Shown in pieces: positions 47,737 to 60,062 of a stretch of 64,000 bases of DNA. Each line of letters opens with the position of its first letter. The first letter of the stretch is position 1. A program made the translations under genes and the position numbers. The DNA comes from Garcia nutans (taxonomy: Eukaryota; Streptophyta; Magnoliopsida; Malpighiales; Euphorbiaceae): NCBI GenBank assembly GCA_947685225.1, contig CANTUV010000003.1, positions 4,100,001 through 4,164,000 on the forward strand, written 5' to 3'. The notes under the pieces are model-generated. The model worked only from the letters and a program-made list of their open reading frames with translations, had not been told where the DNA came from and ran no database searches.

Positions 47737-48679
47737 AGGATTCAACAAGTTTAAAGTGAATTTTTGGTGATTTCTACCAAAATTAGTAAGTTCCCAACTT
47801 CTTTCTTTGGATTTCATAGGAATTGTGATTATGTTTCTTTTGGATTTTTAAAATTCTAAGATTTAATTGTCTATTTGGGTATATATGAAGTTATTTTAAG
47901 TGATTAACAATGATTTTAAGGTTGGATTAAAGAAATGGTTGAGTTTGGGCAAGATTGTTGAAGAGAGAGAATTTAGGGTTATGTAATTTTTGGGGTTTTG
48001 AAATCATGATTTTTAATTGTGTAAATTGATTCCAAATGAGTTGTTTTGATACATAAACAAGTATTTTAAAGTCAACTATTGGATTTGGTTGTGTTTGGTT
48101 GGACTTTGAGAATGGAAGTGAAGATTTAGGGTTTTGAAAAAGTGATTTTCCAAAGTGGTTGAATTGTGTGATTTTATTTGTTTAAGCATGTTTTTTAGTG
48201 TTAAAAGTGATGAATATAAGCTTGAAATGAGTAATGGATTGTGTTGGAATGGAAAACCTTCAATGGGGGGAAGGTTATGCCATTTTTGAGATTTTGTGTA
48301 TAAGAGTGTATTGTTATAATGTAAATGATTTAAATGTATTAAAATATGCTTCTAATGATATTAATAAACTTAAAACACTAATTTAAATGCCTTGATATGG
48401 TTTTTCAAAGTTAAAGTGAGGTGAAGCTTAATTTTGGGATTTAGTTTAGAGTGATGTTTAATTATAGTTTGATGTTGAGAATACCTTAGAATATGATATT
48501 AAATGATTATGTATGATCACATTTGGTATAGGCATTGAGGGAGGTTGATTTGCTTCATCCAAGTGGTGAAGGGCAAGTTGGAAGGATAGGATTGGAGGTT
48601 GTATTAAGCTTGCTTTGGGTTGCTAGTAGAGGTATGTACAAACTTTGAGTATAATGTTTATATTTGCATTACATTTGGA

Positions 48680-48711
48680 CTTAACACATTTTGGTTGAAA
48701 AATGTGTTAAG
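48680..48711 (+). other. 13-bp hairpin downstream of a donor-like site
   Basis: Arms CTTAACACATTTT and AAAATGTGTTAAG pair perfectly around a short loop, about 45 bp after GGTATGTAC. The solo LTR at 60 kb has the same design at 61700-61729. The 3' LTR copy (55849-55880) has one mismatch. Confidence 0.75.
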
Positions 48712-48747
48712 CTACTTGGTTCATTGATTTAGTATGAATAATGTGCT

Positions 48748-48766
48748 ATGACATTTGTAATGTCAT
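48748..48766 (+). other. 8-bp hairpin in LARD-2 LTR
   Basis: ATGACATT-TGT-AATGTCAT is a perfect stem. A further 7-bp stem AGCCATT-GAT-AATGGCT follows at 48791-48807. LARD-1 and the 60-kb solo LTR carry AGCCATTGTGGTTGGCT-type counterparts. Confidence 0.7.
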
Positions 48767-49388
48767 ATATGTGTTAAATGCATTGTGAAAAGCCATTGAT
48801 AATGGCTAAATTGTGTAAAGTGTGAAATATGCATATTATGTGAAAATACCCAAAGTAATTGGGTAATGTGTTGTGAATGCAAAAATGAGATATGTGGAAT
48901 AATGAAATGAATTGATATTGATAAAAATGAGAAAAAATGAGAAAAGTGAGAAAAATGAGAAAGACGTGAAAAATGAGAAAAATGAGAAAAAAATGTGGAA
49001 ATAAGGCAATGAGCCTAGTTTGATTATGAGAAATAAAATGAGAAATGAATTGTGAAAGTATTTGATAATGAGATAAATAAAGTAACTGCGTGCCTAGTAT
49101 GTTATTCAATTTTCAGAGTTCTGGGTTTGGCGGCATGCCTATGAATTGCTAGGCAGGTGAAAAGACCGGGTCGTAAGCCGAGCCTAGCTGATAAATGATA
49201 AATATGATATTTTTGAGGTGAAAAGACTGGGTCGTAAGCCTCAAAAATCGTAACAGTCTAGCCGGGTTGAGGACCAAGATACTGAGGGCCTAAGGGTCTA
49301 GCCAGGTTGAAGTTCAAAAGACTGGGGCTGTTACATTATCCATGGATATATATATTGCCTACGGGCTAGACACATGGTGTCATTATGG

Positions 49389-49465
49389 ACCAAAGCATTA
49401 ACTCTGAAATTTGAATAGCATATTAGATCCTTTTTGGGCGCATGCTTGTCTTTGCTTTAATGTGA
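49389..49465 (+). promoter_or_regulatory. Conserved 75-bp LTR block, LARD-2 5' LTR
   Basis: CCAAAGCATTAACTCTGAA through TTTTGGGCGCATGCTTGTCT to TTAATGTGA, the same block as 30203-30280. Confidence 0.75.
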
Positions 49466-49616
49466 ATTATGAATTGTGATACAATTGAGCAATATAATGT
49501 TATGAGTTGTGAGTATGAAATATTTGAAAAATATAAGAAAGTAAAATGATGTGACCTCTATATGCATTGTGCATTGGCATTACTTTACATTTTTATTATT
49601 ATCAAAGTTTGTATCA

Positions 49617-49653
49617 CTAAGCTTCGGCTTAGCGCGATTGTAATTCGTCGCGC
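49617..49653 (+). promoter_or_regulatory. Paired-hairpin motif, LARD-2 5' LTR
   Basis: CTAAGC-TTCG-GCTTAG has the classic C(TTCG)G loop closure. The second stem has arms GCGCGA and TCGCGC. CAGGTATC follows. Compared with LARD-1, both sides of the second stem changed and pairing is kept. Confidence 0.8.
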
Positions 49654-50270
49654 AGGTATCATGGACGTTTTGGTAGAGCTGGAGAGTTTTACTATATCTG
49701 GTCGGGTTTAGGTTTGTATTTATTGAACTTGAAGAGTTGTTTTGGGTACATCAAGATCAGAGCCAGTTGCCAGCATATATTTTTGATATTATGTATGTTA
49801 TGATATATTTTTGAAGCATATATTACAAATTGTAAAGAATGATTTGAATAATTTTGTTTAAGATGGGATTTTATATGTAATGTTGATATATATATATACC
49901 TATATATAAGTATTTTGAGAAAATATGGAGAAATTGAGAAGTATTGGTGAATTGGTGAATTGATTTTATTTGGAGTATTTTTTTTTGCAGGTTGTTTTTG
50001 TTAAATTTTGGAAACGTTCAAATTACAAACAAAACTTTGGCGAATTTTTCCTAGAGATTTTCATATAAAATATTTATTTTGGATTTCTATAACAAGCAAA
50101 GAATATTTATATACTATTTATTTTATATGTTAGTATTTGAAATCTTAAAACAGAAATGTAAAATTTTTTATTAAATCGGTCTGTGACATTTTTATACCGT
50201 ATATGCGTATTTACATATGCTGAAAATATGTATTGTACGTATATAGGGTATAAGAGTGTTACATTTATTT

Positions 50271-50283
50271 TGGTATCAGAGCC
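50271..50283 (+). promoter_or_regulatory. LARD-2 primer binding site
   Basis: TGGTATCAGAGCC is a perfect 13-base initiator-Met tRNA complement, seven bases after the LTR. Confidence 0.92.
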
Positions 50284-53200
50284 TAGGCTTGAGGTTCTCT
50301 ACCTAGGTGGGATGATAGAGAGAGAAAATTGGAATAAAAAAATGATTTTTCAATTGTAATGCATGCATTGGCACTGGCAATTTATCTGATCTCTGATGTG
50401 GCAATATCCATTTGATATAATAGATATGAGTTGAGATGGTGTCTGGGTTGCATAGATTAGAGTGGCTCAGTGGAAACGTCATTCTAGAGATTATGGATTA
50501 AGAATTTTTGGAACTTTTATTTGAAATTTAAAATTTATAGCTGATTCAATTGATGAATAACTGAAATTAGAAAAATAATCTAGGAAATAATTTAAGATAT
50601 AAAAATAAAAGTTTTGAGAAATGAGCATGATAGTTACAGAAAATTTTATAGATGTACTGCAAAGTGATATTGTCTGAATTGGTGGACAAATATAGAAATG
50701 TTGGATGAGTTTGAACATTTAATAGAAAGTTTTTCTATATGTTAGAATCCAAATTTATAAAATTTTATAATTTTTAAAGATGGTTCTCTAATTAAGAAAA
50801 ATAGAAGAACACAGATTGTTGGAGAAATTTCAACAACTTAGAATTTGTAGAAATTGAAAAACAAAATAAATCTAGAAACTATGGTAAACCAACCCATAAA
50901 AATCTAAAATTTTACAAAAAATATCATATGTATTCCTATAACATATGGTTAAAATTTCATGAATTTTTATTAAGGTTTGATACCTGAAAAAAATGGACAA
51001 CCGGGTGCTGCCAAAGAAATTATTAAAGAGACAGATTCTCTGATTTTGGAAGATTTAATTTTAAAATATATTAAATCAACTTGGAAAAATCTAAAACTTT
51101 AAATATAAGTCCATATATGTGTCAAGTACACATGGGTAAAAGTTTACAAGCTTTTATAAAGAATTGGTAAGGAATATAAAAATTAAAAGTGAGATTGACA
51201 TAAAACTGAGAAAGTCATGCAGTTTTGTGTAAGTAAGTAATAAATTAATTTTATGAGACAAATGAATGAAGAAAATTATAAAAATTTATATGCATATGGG
51301 TATAAATAAAGAAGGAATATGGAGTTTTTAATAATTTTCAACAAAGAGTTCATAATTAAAATCAAAGAGTGAAATCATATATGATAGCGAATTATTTATT
51401 ATGGAACAATGATGCATAATTTAGGGTTGAGTGTGTAAAATTAAAGTATCTAAATGGATGATGTTAATTAGTGTAAGGAAATGAATTATTGTTGTTTAAA
51501 AGTAAATGTTATGATCTTAAGATTGAGAATGTGATATGGGTGAGATTTGGTGAGGTTCATGTTGTTGGTTGTATTATATGAAATTTGAATTTTTGAAATG
51601 TGTTTCCATAATTGTGAAAGTGATGTGTTTTGATGTTATATTAATATAAAAATAATGTTTATAAAGTTAGCTCTTGAAAGTGAGATTAATAGAATGATGT
51701 TTAAGTAAAATAGTAAATTTGAAATTTAGAGTTGAAAGAGAATTTTGATGAAGATTATTTAGATGTTGATAGTTTAATGTTTAATAAGCATGGGAGTAAT
51801 TTTGAATGGGTAATGTTACTTATAAAAGTACTAACTAAGGTGTAATGTGGTTGATAATATAGAAATTTATTATGAAATAAAGGGAAATGATTAAGCAAGT
51901 GAAAATGAGTTACTTTAGTTAATTGAATTGGAAATGATGAAAATGGATATGAAAGGTGTGATCAATGCAAAAAAAAAAATGTAAGAGAGATGTCACATTG
52001 GAAACGTGACTAAGATTTATGAGTGTTAGAAAAAATATATAATAAGAAACTTATTTAAGAGATGGGTGATTGAATAAGGAAGATGTTAATTATGTTGTGG
52101 TCAGAGTGTGTATATATGTTGAATTAATGAATAACCTAAGTAATGTCAAAAGAATGAGAAATGATAATGTTCTCTGAAAGGTGATAAATGTTAACTTTGT
52201 ATAGGTTGTATGTAAAAGAGGAATTGAGTATAATTGTATGATTTGTGTGATGAGATTTTTTTTTTATATATGAACACAAATATGATATGTAAGAAAATGT
52301 GGAAAGTAAGTCACATTGTGATTATGACTTACGAAGGTGTATGTGGATGATTAAAAAAATAATATTATCGAGTATTTACTACCTTATACAAATACGTGTC
52401 TGGTGATATTGAAAATGATATTACATGTATTAATATACCTAAGAGAGATTAGGTCTTGAACTGCGTAGAGTTAGGTCATGTGATGAATTGAGATTGAGAA
52501 TGGACCCGAACAGAGCTGGACGGTGAAATTGTTATTTTAACAACTGAACTTGATTATTGTATAGTGTTTTGGGGCCTAAAGTATATGCGTCTAAATAAGA
52601 GATTGTAAGGAAAAGGAAAGTATAATGAAGAAAGTATGGAAATGGAATATATATATATATACATATATATATATGAATGAAAATTTTTATAAGAGATAGA
52701 TTAGAAATGGAGTAATAAATGGAAATTGTGTAAATTAGCATATGAACGAATGTGTATATATAAGAGATGTTAATGATATATTGTTGAAACATGAGTTAGG
52801 CTAATGGTGATCAAGTGATCAAAAGTAAATTGCTTTGAAACAGAGCTGAAATGTGTTAACTCTTCATGTAGTAAGAGTTTAAAGAACTTATATGTAATTT
52901 TAAAATGCCACGGAAGTGTGACCATTAAGACATGGGTGTAGTTTCAAGATAAGAGCTATTTGAGAAAAAATTATAGTGAAGGCGGTGTTTATTTGTAACC
53001 TACATACGGGGACTTAAGATGATACAATTGTGAAATATATTAAGTAAAATTGATAGTTTTTGTTTCATGAGATACAAGCAAGATTTGTGGCTGGTATAGT
53101 TGGACTCATAACTTTATGTAGAAATTTATTTATGACCATAAATAGTGTGAAAACAGAAGATAATTGTGAAAATATGATAAGCTATAAATGATGTGTAAGA

Positions 53201-54070
53201 ACAGTGATTTTTATAAATATGGTAACTATAAGAAATATGAGAAAAGGGGTAAATGAAAGGAATTATGAAATGTGCATAAGAGTTATATTGAATGTGTTTG
53301 AAAGTGGTATAAAATGAATAAGTTGATGAAAGTGACGTTTAAAGTGAATAAGACTAGGGGAAGTAAATATTATCTGTAATGATGAATTCGAAGAGAATTA
53401 AAATTTAAGAATAAATTTGATCTAATAGAATTAGGTCATGAATTGAAAACATATTGATGAATTTCAAATAGACTAAAGGTTGGTCAGAATAGAATAAGGT
53501 TGTGATGGTCATATTGTGATAGTTAGATCAATTGATCCGAAATGCAATAAATTTATAAGTATTTATCAAAATTCAATATATGTAGTTGTATTAAGAATAT
53601 GCAAGCTATATGATAATGTGCATAATACAACGTTTTGATATGTATATGCATATGAAAGGAGCTAAGTTATATTAGTTTCAAATAATTATAAGAGAAAAGT
53701 GTTAGTTATAGTATAATTAGAATGAATTTTAATAAGGAAATAAGATTTTGTTGTTGTATAATGGTGATATTAAATTAATATGTGGTAATTGTATAAAGAG
53801 TAGGATCAAAGTGAAGATGTGTAAAATTATTGTGTTAAGGTAAAAGTTATTAACATTTGAATTTAAGGTGATGAGAGTATATTTTTAAGATAATGAAGTG
53901 ATCATATATCTTGAGTGCAATAGGAGTGTGGTGTATATTAATTAAGGAGATGAACTAATTTTGTCAAATGACAATTCGATTGAAGATATAATAATCTGTT
54001 GTGATTGTTTGAGTAAATAGACAGTATAATAATGTGTTAGGGAATGGTAAAAAGGAAATTAAGAATGAAC

Positions 54071-54086
54071 CTAAGGGGGAGAATAG
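54071..54086 (+). promoter_or_regulatory. LARD-2 upstream polypurine tract
   Basis: CTAAGGGGGAGAATAG matches the upstream tract of LARD-1 in sequence and in distance from the 3' LTR (about 90-110 bp). Confidence 0.5.
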
Positions 54087-54160
54087 AAATTATATAATTT
54101 GGTAAAAAAATGATTTGGATGATTTATTACAATACTGGATAATTTCGAGAACGAAATTAT

Positions 54161-54176
54161 TTAAGGGGAAGAAAAT
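54161..54176 (+). promoter_or_regulatory. LARD-2 polypurine tract
   Basis: TTAAGGGGAAGAAAAT lies directly against the TG of the 3' LTR, after the Tekay-like CGAGAACGAAATT. Confidence 0.8.
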
Positions 54177-56559
54177 TGTAACATCCGTGATTTTGGAGAA
54201 ATTAAATAAGTATTTGGAGATATAAATTGTATATACTCAATATATATATCTAAAGTATATAACATATACATATGGTATATTAATTGTATATGTTGGATTA
54301 ATACATTACATACTTAATATTTAATACACATATAATGTACATTTGATGTGTATATAATATACAAATTACTTGTGCATATGTGTAATATCCTAAATTTTTT
54401 AAAAGTTCTAATTTTGGAAATTTGATAAAATAAATTATAATTTAAATGGATAAATTAAATTAATGGTTTTAAATAAAAAATGAAGGAGTTTTAAATGAAA
54501 AAGTGGATAATATATGTGATATATATATAAAATATATATAACATATAAAAATCAACACTTTTTAAAAGAAAAGTCAAAGTAAAAGGGTATTTTGGTAATT
54601 AAATCTTAGAAATTTAAAATTAATAAAATAATTCAAAAATAAATTATTTTTGAATGGAAGAGAAAATTTAGAACTTTTAATTTATTAAATAAATAATTAT
54701 TAAATTATTTTAATATATAAATATATTGTTAAAAATAAAAGATGAAAAGAAAAAGAAATTTTAAAATTTTTTCATCATCTTCTTCTTCTCTATCAAGGGC
54801 CGGCCACCATGGCTATTAACCTCAAGAATTTTGATCTTCCATACTCCACAAATTGATGGATTCAACAAGTTAAAAGTGGATTTTTGGTGATTTTCACCAA
54901 AATTAGTAAGTTCCCAACTTCTTTCTTTGGATTTCATAGGAATTGTGATTATGTTTGTTTTGAATTTTTAAAATTCTAAGATTTAATTGTCTATTTGGGT
55001 ATATATGAAGTTATTTTAAGTGATTAACAATGATTTTAAGGTTGGATTAAAGAAATGGTTGAGTTTGGGCAAGATTGTTGAAGAGAGAGAATTTAGGGTT
55101 ATGTAATTTTTGGGGTTTTGAAATCATGGTTTTTAATTGTGTAAATTGATTCCAAATGAGTTGTTTTGATACATAAACAAGTATTTTAAAGTCAACTATT
55201 GGATTTGGTTGTGTTTGGTTAGACTTTGAGAATGGAAGTGGAGATTTAGGGTTTTGGAAAAGTGATTTTTCAAAGTGGTTGAATTGTGTGATTTTATTTG
55301 TTTAAGCATGTTGTTTAGTGTTAAAAGTGATGAATATAAGCTTGAAATGAATAATGAATTGTGTTGGAATGGAAAACCTTCAATGGGGGAAGGTTATGCC
55401 ATTTTTGAGATTTTGTGTATAAGAGTGTATTGTTATAATGTAATTATGCCATTTTTGAGATTTTGTGTATAAGAGTGTATTGTTATAATGTAAATGATTT
55501 AAATGTATTAAAATATGCTTCTAATGATATTAATAAACTTAAAACACTAATTTAAATGGCTTGATATGGTTTTTCAAAGTTAAAGTGAGGTGAAGCTTAA
55601 TTTTGGGATTTAGTTTAGAGTGATGTTTAATTATGGTTTGATGTTGAGAATACCTTAGAATATGATATTAAATGATTATGTATGATCACATTTGGTATAG
55701 GCATTGAGAGATGTTGATTTGCTTCATCCAAGTGGTGATGGGCAAGTTGGAAGGATAGGATTGGAGGTTGTATTAAGCTTGCTTTGGGTTGCTAGTAGAG
55801 GTATGTACAAACTTTGAGTATAATGTTTATATTTGCATTACATTTAGACTTAACACATTTTAGTTGAAAAATGCGTTAAGCTACTTGGTTCATTGATTTA
55901 GTATGAATAATGTGCTATGACATTTGTAATGTCATATATGTGTTAAATTCATTGTGAAAAGCCATTGATAATGGCTAAATTATGTAAAGTGTGAAATATG
56001 CATATTATGTGAAAATACCCAAAGTAATTGGGTAATGTGTTGTGAATGCAAAAATGAGATATGTGGAATAATGAAATGAATTGATATTGATAAAAATGAG
56101 AAAAAAAATGAGAAAAGTGAGAAAAATGAGAAAGATGTGAAAAATGAGAAAAATGAGAAAAAAAATGTGGAAATAAGGCAATGAGCCTAGTTTGATTATG
56201 AGAAATAAAATGAGAAATGAATTGTGAAAGTATTTGATAATGAGATAAATGAAGTAATTGTGTGCCTAGTATGTTATTCAATTTTCAGAGTTCTGGGTTT
56301 GACGGCATGCCTATGAATTGTTGGGCAGGTGAAAAGACCGGGTCGTAAGCCGAGCCCAGCTGATAAATGATAAATATGATATTTTTGGGGTGAAAAGACT
56401 GGGTCGTAAACCTCAAAAATCGTAACATTCTAGCCGGGTTGAGGACCAAGATACTGGGGGCCTAAGAGTCTAGCCGAGTTGAGGTTTAAGAGACTGGGGC
56501 TGTTACATTATCCATGGATATATATATTGCCTACGGGCTAGACACATGGTGTCATTATG

Positions 56560-56637
56560 GACCAAAGCAGTAACTCTGAAATTTGAATAGCATATTAGAT
56601 CCTTTTTGGGCCCATGCTTGTCTTTGCTTTAATGTGA
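56560..56637 (+). promoter_or_regulatory. Conserved 75-bp LTR block, LARD-2 3' LTR
   Basis: As 49389-49465, with GGGCCC restored at its centre. Confidence 0.75.
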
Positions 56638-56788
56638 ATTATGAATTGTGATACAATTGAGCAATATAATGTTATGAGTTGTGAGTATGAAATATTTGAA
56701 AAATATAAGAAAGTAAAATGATGTGACCTCTATATGCATTGTGCATTGGCATTACTTTACATTTTTATTATTATCAAAGTTTGTACCA

Positions 56789-56825
56789 CTAGGCTTCGGC
56801 TTAGCGCGATTGTAATTCGTCGCGC
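56789..56825 (+). promoter_or_regulatory. Paired-hairpin motif, LARD-2 3' LTR
   Basis: CTAGGC-TTCG-GCTTAG (one G-T pair), then arms GCGCGA and TCGCGC. Confidence 0.75.
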
Positions 56826-57447
56826 AGGTGTCATGGATGTTTTGGTAGTGCTGGAGAGTTTTACTAGACCTGGTCGGGTCTAGGTTTGTATTTATTGAGC
56901 TTGAAGAGTTGTTTTGGGTACATCAAGATCAGAGCCAGTTGCGAGCATACATTTTTGATATTATGTATGTTATAATATATTTTTGAAGCATATATTGTAA
57001 ATTGTAAAGAATGATTTGAATAATTTTATTTAAGATGGGATTTTATATGTAATGTTGATATATATATATATACCTATATATAAGTATTTTGAGAGAATAT
57101 GGAGAAATTGAGAAGTATTGGTGAATTGGTGAATTGATTTTATTTGGAGTGTTTTTTTTTTTTTGCAGGTTGTGTATTGTTGAATTTTGGAAACGTTCAA
57201 ATTACAAATAAAACTCTAGCGAAATTTTCCCAGAGATTTTCTTATAAAATATTTATTTTGGATTCCTATAACAAGCAAAGAATATTTATATACTATTTAT
57301 TTTATATATTAGTATTTGAAATCTTAAAACAGAAATGTAAAAATTTTTATTAAATCGGTCTGTGATATTTTTATACCATATATGCGTATTTACATATGCT
57401 GAAAATATGTATTGTACGTATATAGGGTATAAGAGTGTTACAGAAAG

Positions 57448-58229
57448 GAGCTTTTTGGTCTTGAATGAATTCTGAACAAAAATCTCTTCTACTTTTCAAA
57501 GCCTTGTCTTAAAAAATCTAGAAATTTTGTTCCCTAAATTGTGTGTCTTGTTATGAGGAAGATCTAGGATATTTATAGGGGCTTAAGGGACTTCTTTTGC
57601 TAGTAGGAAAAGATTAGGATAGGGTTAGAAGGGTTTTAATTGAAAAAGAAATCTAATTTTAAAAGATATGTTCATAACAATGCGTTTCCATCTGACTCTC
57701 TCGTTCTCCCAGGTGTTGCCTTTAAGTGCCATAATTGTGGACTTCAATTCACTATTGTAATTCTAACAATCTTTCTCCCATCTTTAGGCAATATATGAAT
57801 CATTCCCATGGGCTTGGCCTTTGGACGCCACTGTCGTGGGATTGATTTTCCTTCTAGAACTTCTTCTTCTCATATTCTCTTTTTTAGCATATTCAAATTA
57901 GAGTCCAAGGACATGGCTTTGAGTGCCACAGGCATGCCTTCAAATTCTTGTCTGCCATTTACACAGTTTTTCTCTACTTTGCTTAATTTTTAATTAAAAA
58001 CTTTTATTTTAATACCTCTAAGCTAAAATAAAATAAATTATATCTCAATAAAGAAAATGAATCAAATTCAATTTAAAATAGATAAAAACAAGGTTAAAAT
58101 TATCTTAAATAATAGTCAAAATACAATTTTATGAATAATTACACGATACTTAAGAATATATAAAGGTTAAATTATATATATGTAACATCTACACAATATG
58201 TATATGTTATTTAATAATGTATAAAGGTT
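57448..58229. other. Old Ty3 LTR-like sequence, copy B continued
   Basis: Continues 46235-47019 beyond the LARD-2 insertion. No coding sequence recognised; the 61-codon frame at 57808-57993 has no homology I can name. Confidence 0.4.
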
Positions 58230-60062
58230 ATAAATGATCATATATGTGTGACTGGAGATTTTCATCCCAACTCCCAGTGGAATGGTTCTTACGACTTTGG
58301 CATTGTTAGGCTCAGGGCCTTAGAGAACATAGGCCTAAATCCAAAGAAAATGGAGTCGCCACCAGGATGGCCCAGGAAAGAAAGGGGTAGATGACTCGAT
58401 TCCTAAGGAATTTTCAACCCCTTAATGGGTTCGAAAAGTTGGATACACGCGGGAAAGGTAAGAATGACTCAGCACCTCCACAAAATCCAGTGCTTTGGAA
58501 CTGACCTCCTTTTTAGGTTCAGATATTATAAAATTCTTAATCACTATAATGTTATCCATACTACATGCGATTCAAGCTAAATAAAGAATTCAAAACAAGT
58601 CCAAAATAAAACAATAATTGCATTAAAACAAGTCCAAAATAAAATAATAAATGGACACTCATCAAAAGATGAAAACATGCCCTTACAATATTTAAAAGTC
58701 CATGAAGAAAAAAAGAAATAGGACACCCATCAAAAGGTGAAAATATGCCCTTTACAATAGTTCCAAAACTAAAACTGAATTACTTAATAAAATTCAAGGT
58801 ACTCACACAGTAGAAACGTACCTTTTACAATCCAAATGAACAATTAATTACGTCATCCAAGCATAATAATTAAAATATGAAACATACATTATAACCAAGT
58901 AAAATAAATCATCCATCAAAAAAACATATGACAAATTAATAATCATCCATCATAAAAACGCTTGACAAATTAGCTAAAACTAAGGTTTAAAATATTAAAG
59001 ATATATAATTAGGATTTACATATTAAATTAGGGCTTATGGAATGAAGATTAGGTTTTAATGTTACTAGATAAAATTGTTTTTGGGTTACTGGATTAAGGT
59101 TAGAAAATTGGGAAAATAGGGTTATTGGATTAAAGATTTAAGGCTTTTGGTGATTTACAGAATTGAGGTTTAGGCTAGGGTTTTAGGAAATAAAGGATCT
59201 TGATATTTTAGAATTAAATTAATGTTTTGAAAAATTAAGAAAACAATTAGGGTTTCATGAGTTGGAAATTAATAAATCAGTTTAAGGTTTTAGAAACTTG
59301 AACAAATAGTTTAGGATTTGACATTTTTATGTTTTAGGGCTTGGGAAGTTACAATTTGTTTTTTTTTAGATTTTAGAAACTAGAGCTTGAAAACTAGGGT
59401 TTAGGTTTTAGCGTTTGAAAACTGGTTTTAGGATTTTGAGATTTTAAGAAATGGGCAATTGGATTATTGGGGATTTAAGGGTTATTTAGCTACTGGGATA
59501 TTAGGGTTTAAGAGTTTTTTGGTTCACTGGATAAGGGTTTAAGGGTTTAATGGATTAAGGTTTTAGGGTTTAAGGTTCACTAGAATTAGAAAACTGGTTT
59601 TATACATTGAAAATAATTTAGGGTTCTATAAATTGTAAAATAAATTAGGATTTTTGAATTTACAGAACATATTACAACTTTTGGAACTTGTAAGGCAAGT
59701 TAGGGTTTGTCAATTTAAAACAGGTTAAAGTTTTTAATCAATTCAAATCTTTAATCAAAATAATAATTAAAACAATTAATCAGAGTATTAAAAGTGGGAT
59801 TTAGCTATTGTATATTTGACCAACTTGTAAATCAAAATATAAAGCTACTGTGAATGTAAATTAATTATTGATTAAGACTAAACTTTCATTGTCGGTTCCA
59901 CCAAAATTGATGTTTGATTCTGGCTGAACAAAAGCAAAGACAGTGTGACTGCCTTTGAAGTGTTGATGAATGTTGATTGCTTGCTTGCTTGATTGTTACT
60001 AAAAATTTTTCGATCCCTGTCAAAGTATTAAGCCTTATTATTTATAGGTAAACCAATAAAAC
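58230..60062. other. Tat/Ogre-like LTR fragment
   Basis: The stretch has TGGAGTCGCCACCAGGATGG at about 58351-58370, a motif I associate with long LTRs of plant Tat/Ogre-type elements. An AT-rich body and the GGTTTAGG-rich part follow. It continues after the solo LTR at 63530. No coding sequence was found, and the limits were not determined. Confidence 0.4.
59030..59760 (+). repeat. Degenerate TTTAGGG-like tract
   Basis: Many dispersed GGTTTAGGG-, TTAGGGTTT- and AAGGTTTT-type words occur on one strand, strongly G/T-biased. They resemble the plant telomere heptamer but are never in perfect tandem, so this is not an interstitial telomere array. Confidence 0.5.

Larger units (their letters stand above)
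47020..50263 (+). repeat. LARD-2 5' LTR (3244 bp)
   Basis: It starts TGTAACATCCG and ends AGAGTGTTACA. In order: a second LTR-start-like TGTAATATCC at 47226, a TATA-like run (about 47590-47606), TTCTTCTTCTTC then CGGCCACCATGG, donor-like GTAAGT (47786), donor-like GGTATGTAC (48631), hairpins (48680-48711 and 48748-48766), acceptor-like TTTTCAG (49110-49116), GGCATGCC, a GGGTTGAGG reiteration, the 75-bp block (49389-49465) and paired hairpins (49617-49653). Confidence 0.9.
50264..54176 (+). other. LARD-2 internal domain, non-coding
   Basis: 3913 bp with no supportable reading frame. It shares ordered blocks with LARD-1: GAGAGATGTCAC (51984), TAAAAGAGGAATT (52213), AAGTCACATTGTGA (52308), ACCTAAGAGAGATTAGG (52436) and AATGGTGATCAA (52803). 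The blocks are separated by unalignable sequence. Confidence 0.75.
47020..57442 (+). mobile_element. LARD-2: non-coding giant-LTR retrotransposon
   Basis: LTRs of 3244 and 3266 bp enclose a 3.9-kb internal domain without coding sequence. A perfect target duplication GAAAG lies at 47015-47019 and 57443-57447. The primer site and polypurine tract are intact. The LTRs differ by tens of substitutions and several indels, including a 53-bp local duplication around 55386-55492 in the 3' copy, so it is clearly older than LARD-1. The 3' end again carries TTTCGAGAACGAAATT, pointing to a Tekay/Del-type parent. Its LTR is largely different in sequence from LARD-1 but keeps the same order of signals. Confidence 0.92.
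54177..57442 (+). repeat. LARD-2 3' LTR (3266 bp)
   Basis: Partner of 47020-50263, with the same signal order. Differences include loss of one AATGAAGGGGTTTTAA repeat near 54480, a 53-bp local duplication ending near 55492, and a one-sided change in the first paired hairpin (CTAGGC) that still allows a G-T pair. Confidence 0.9.

Noticed and set aside
48774..49109. Minus-strand frames of about 110 codons in both LARD-2 LTRs
   Set aside because: They come from an AAAATGAG-type simple repeat read as His/Phe/Ser. They lie within the putative leader intron on the opposite strand.
59030..59760. Interstitial telomere array
   Set aside because: No two perfect TTTAGGG units stand in tandem; only scattered related words.
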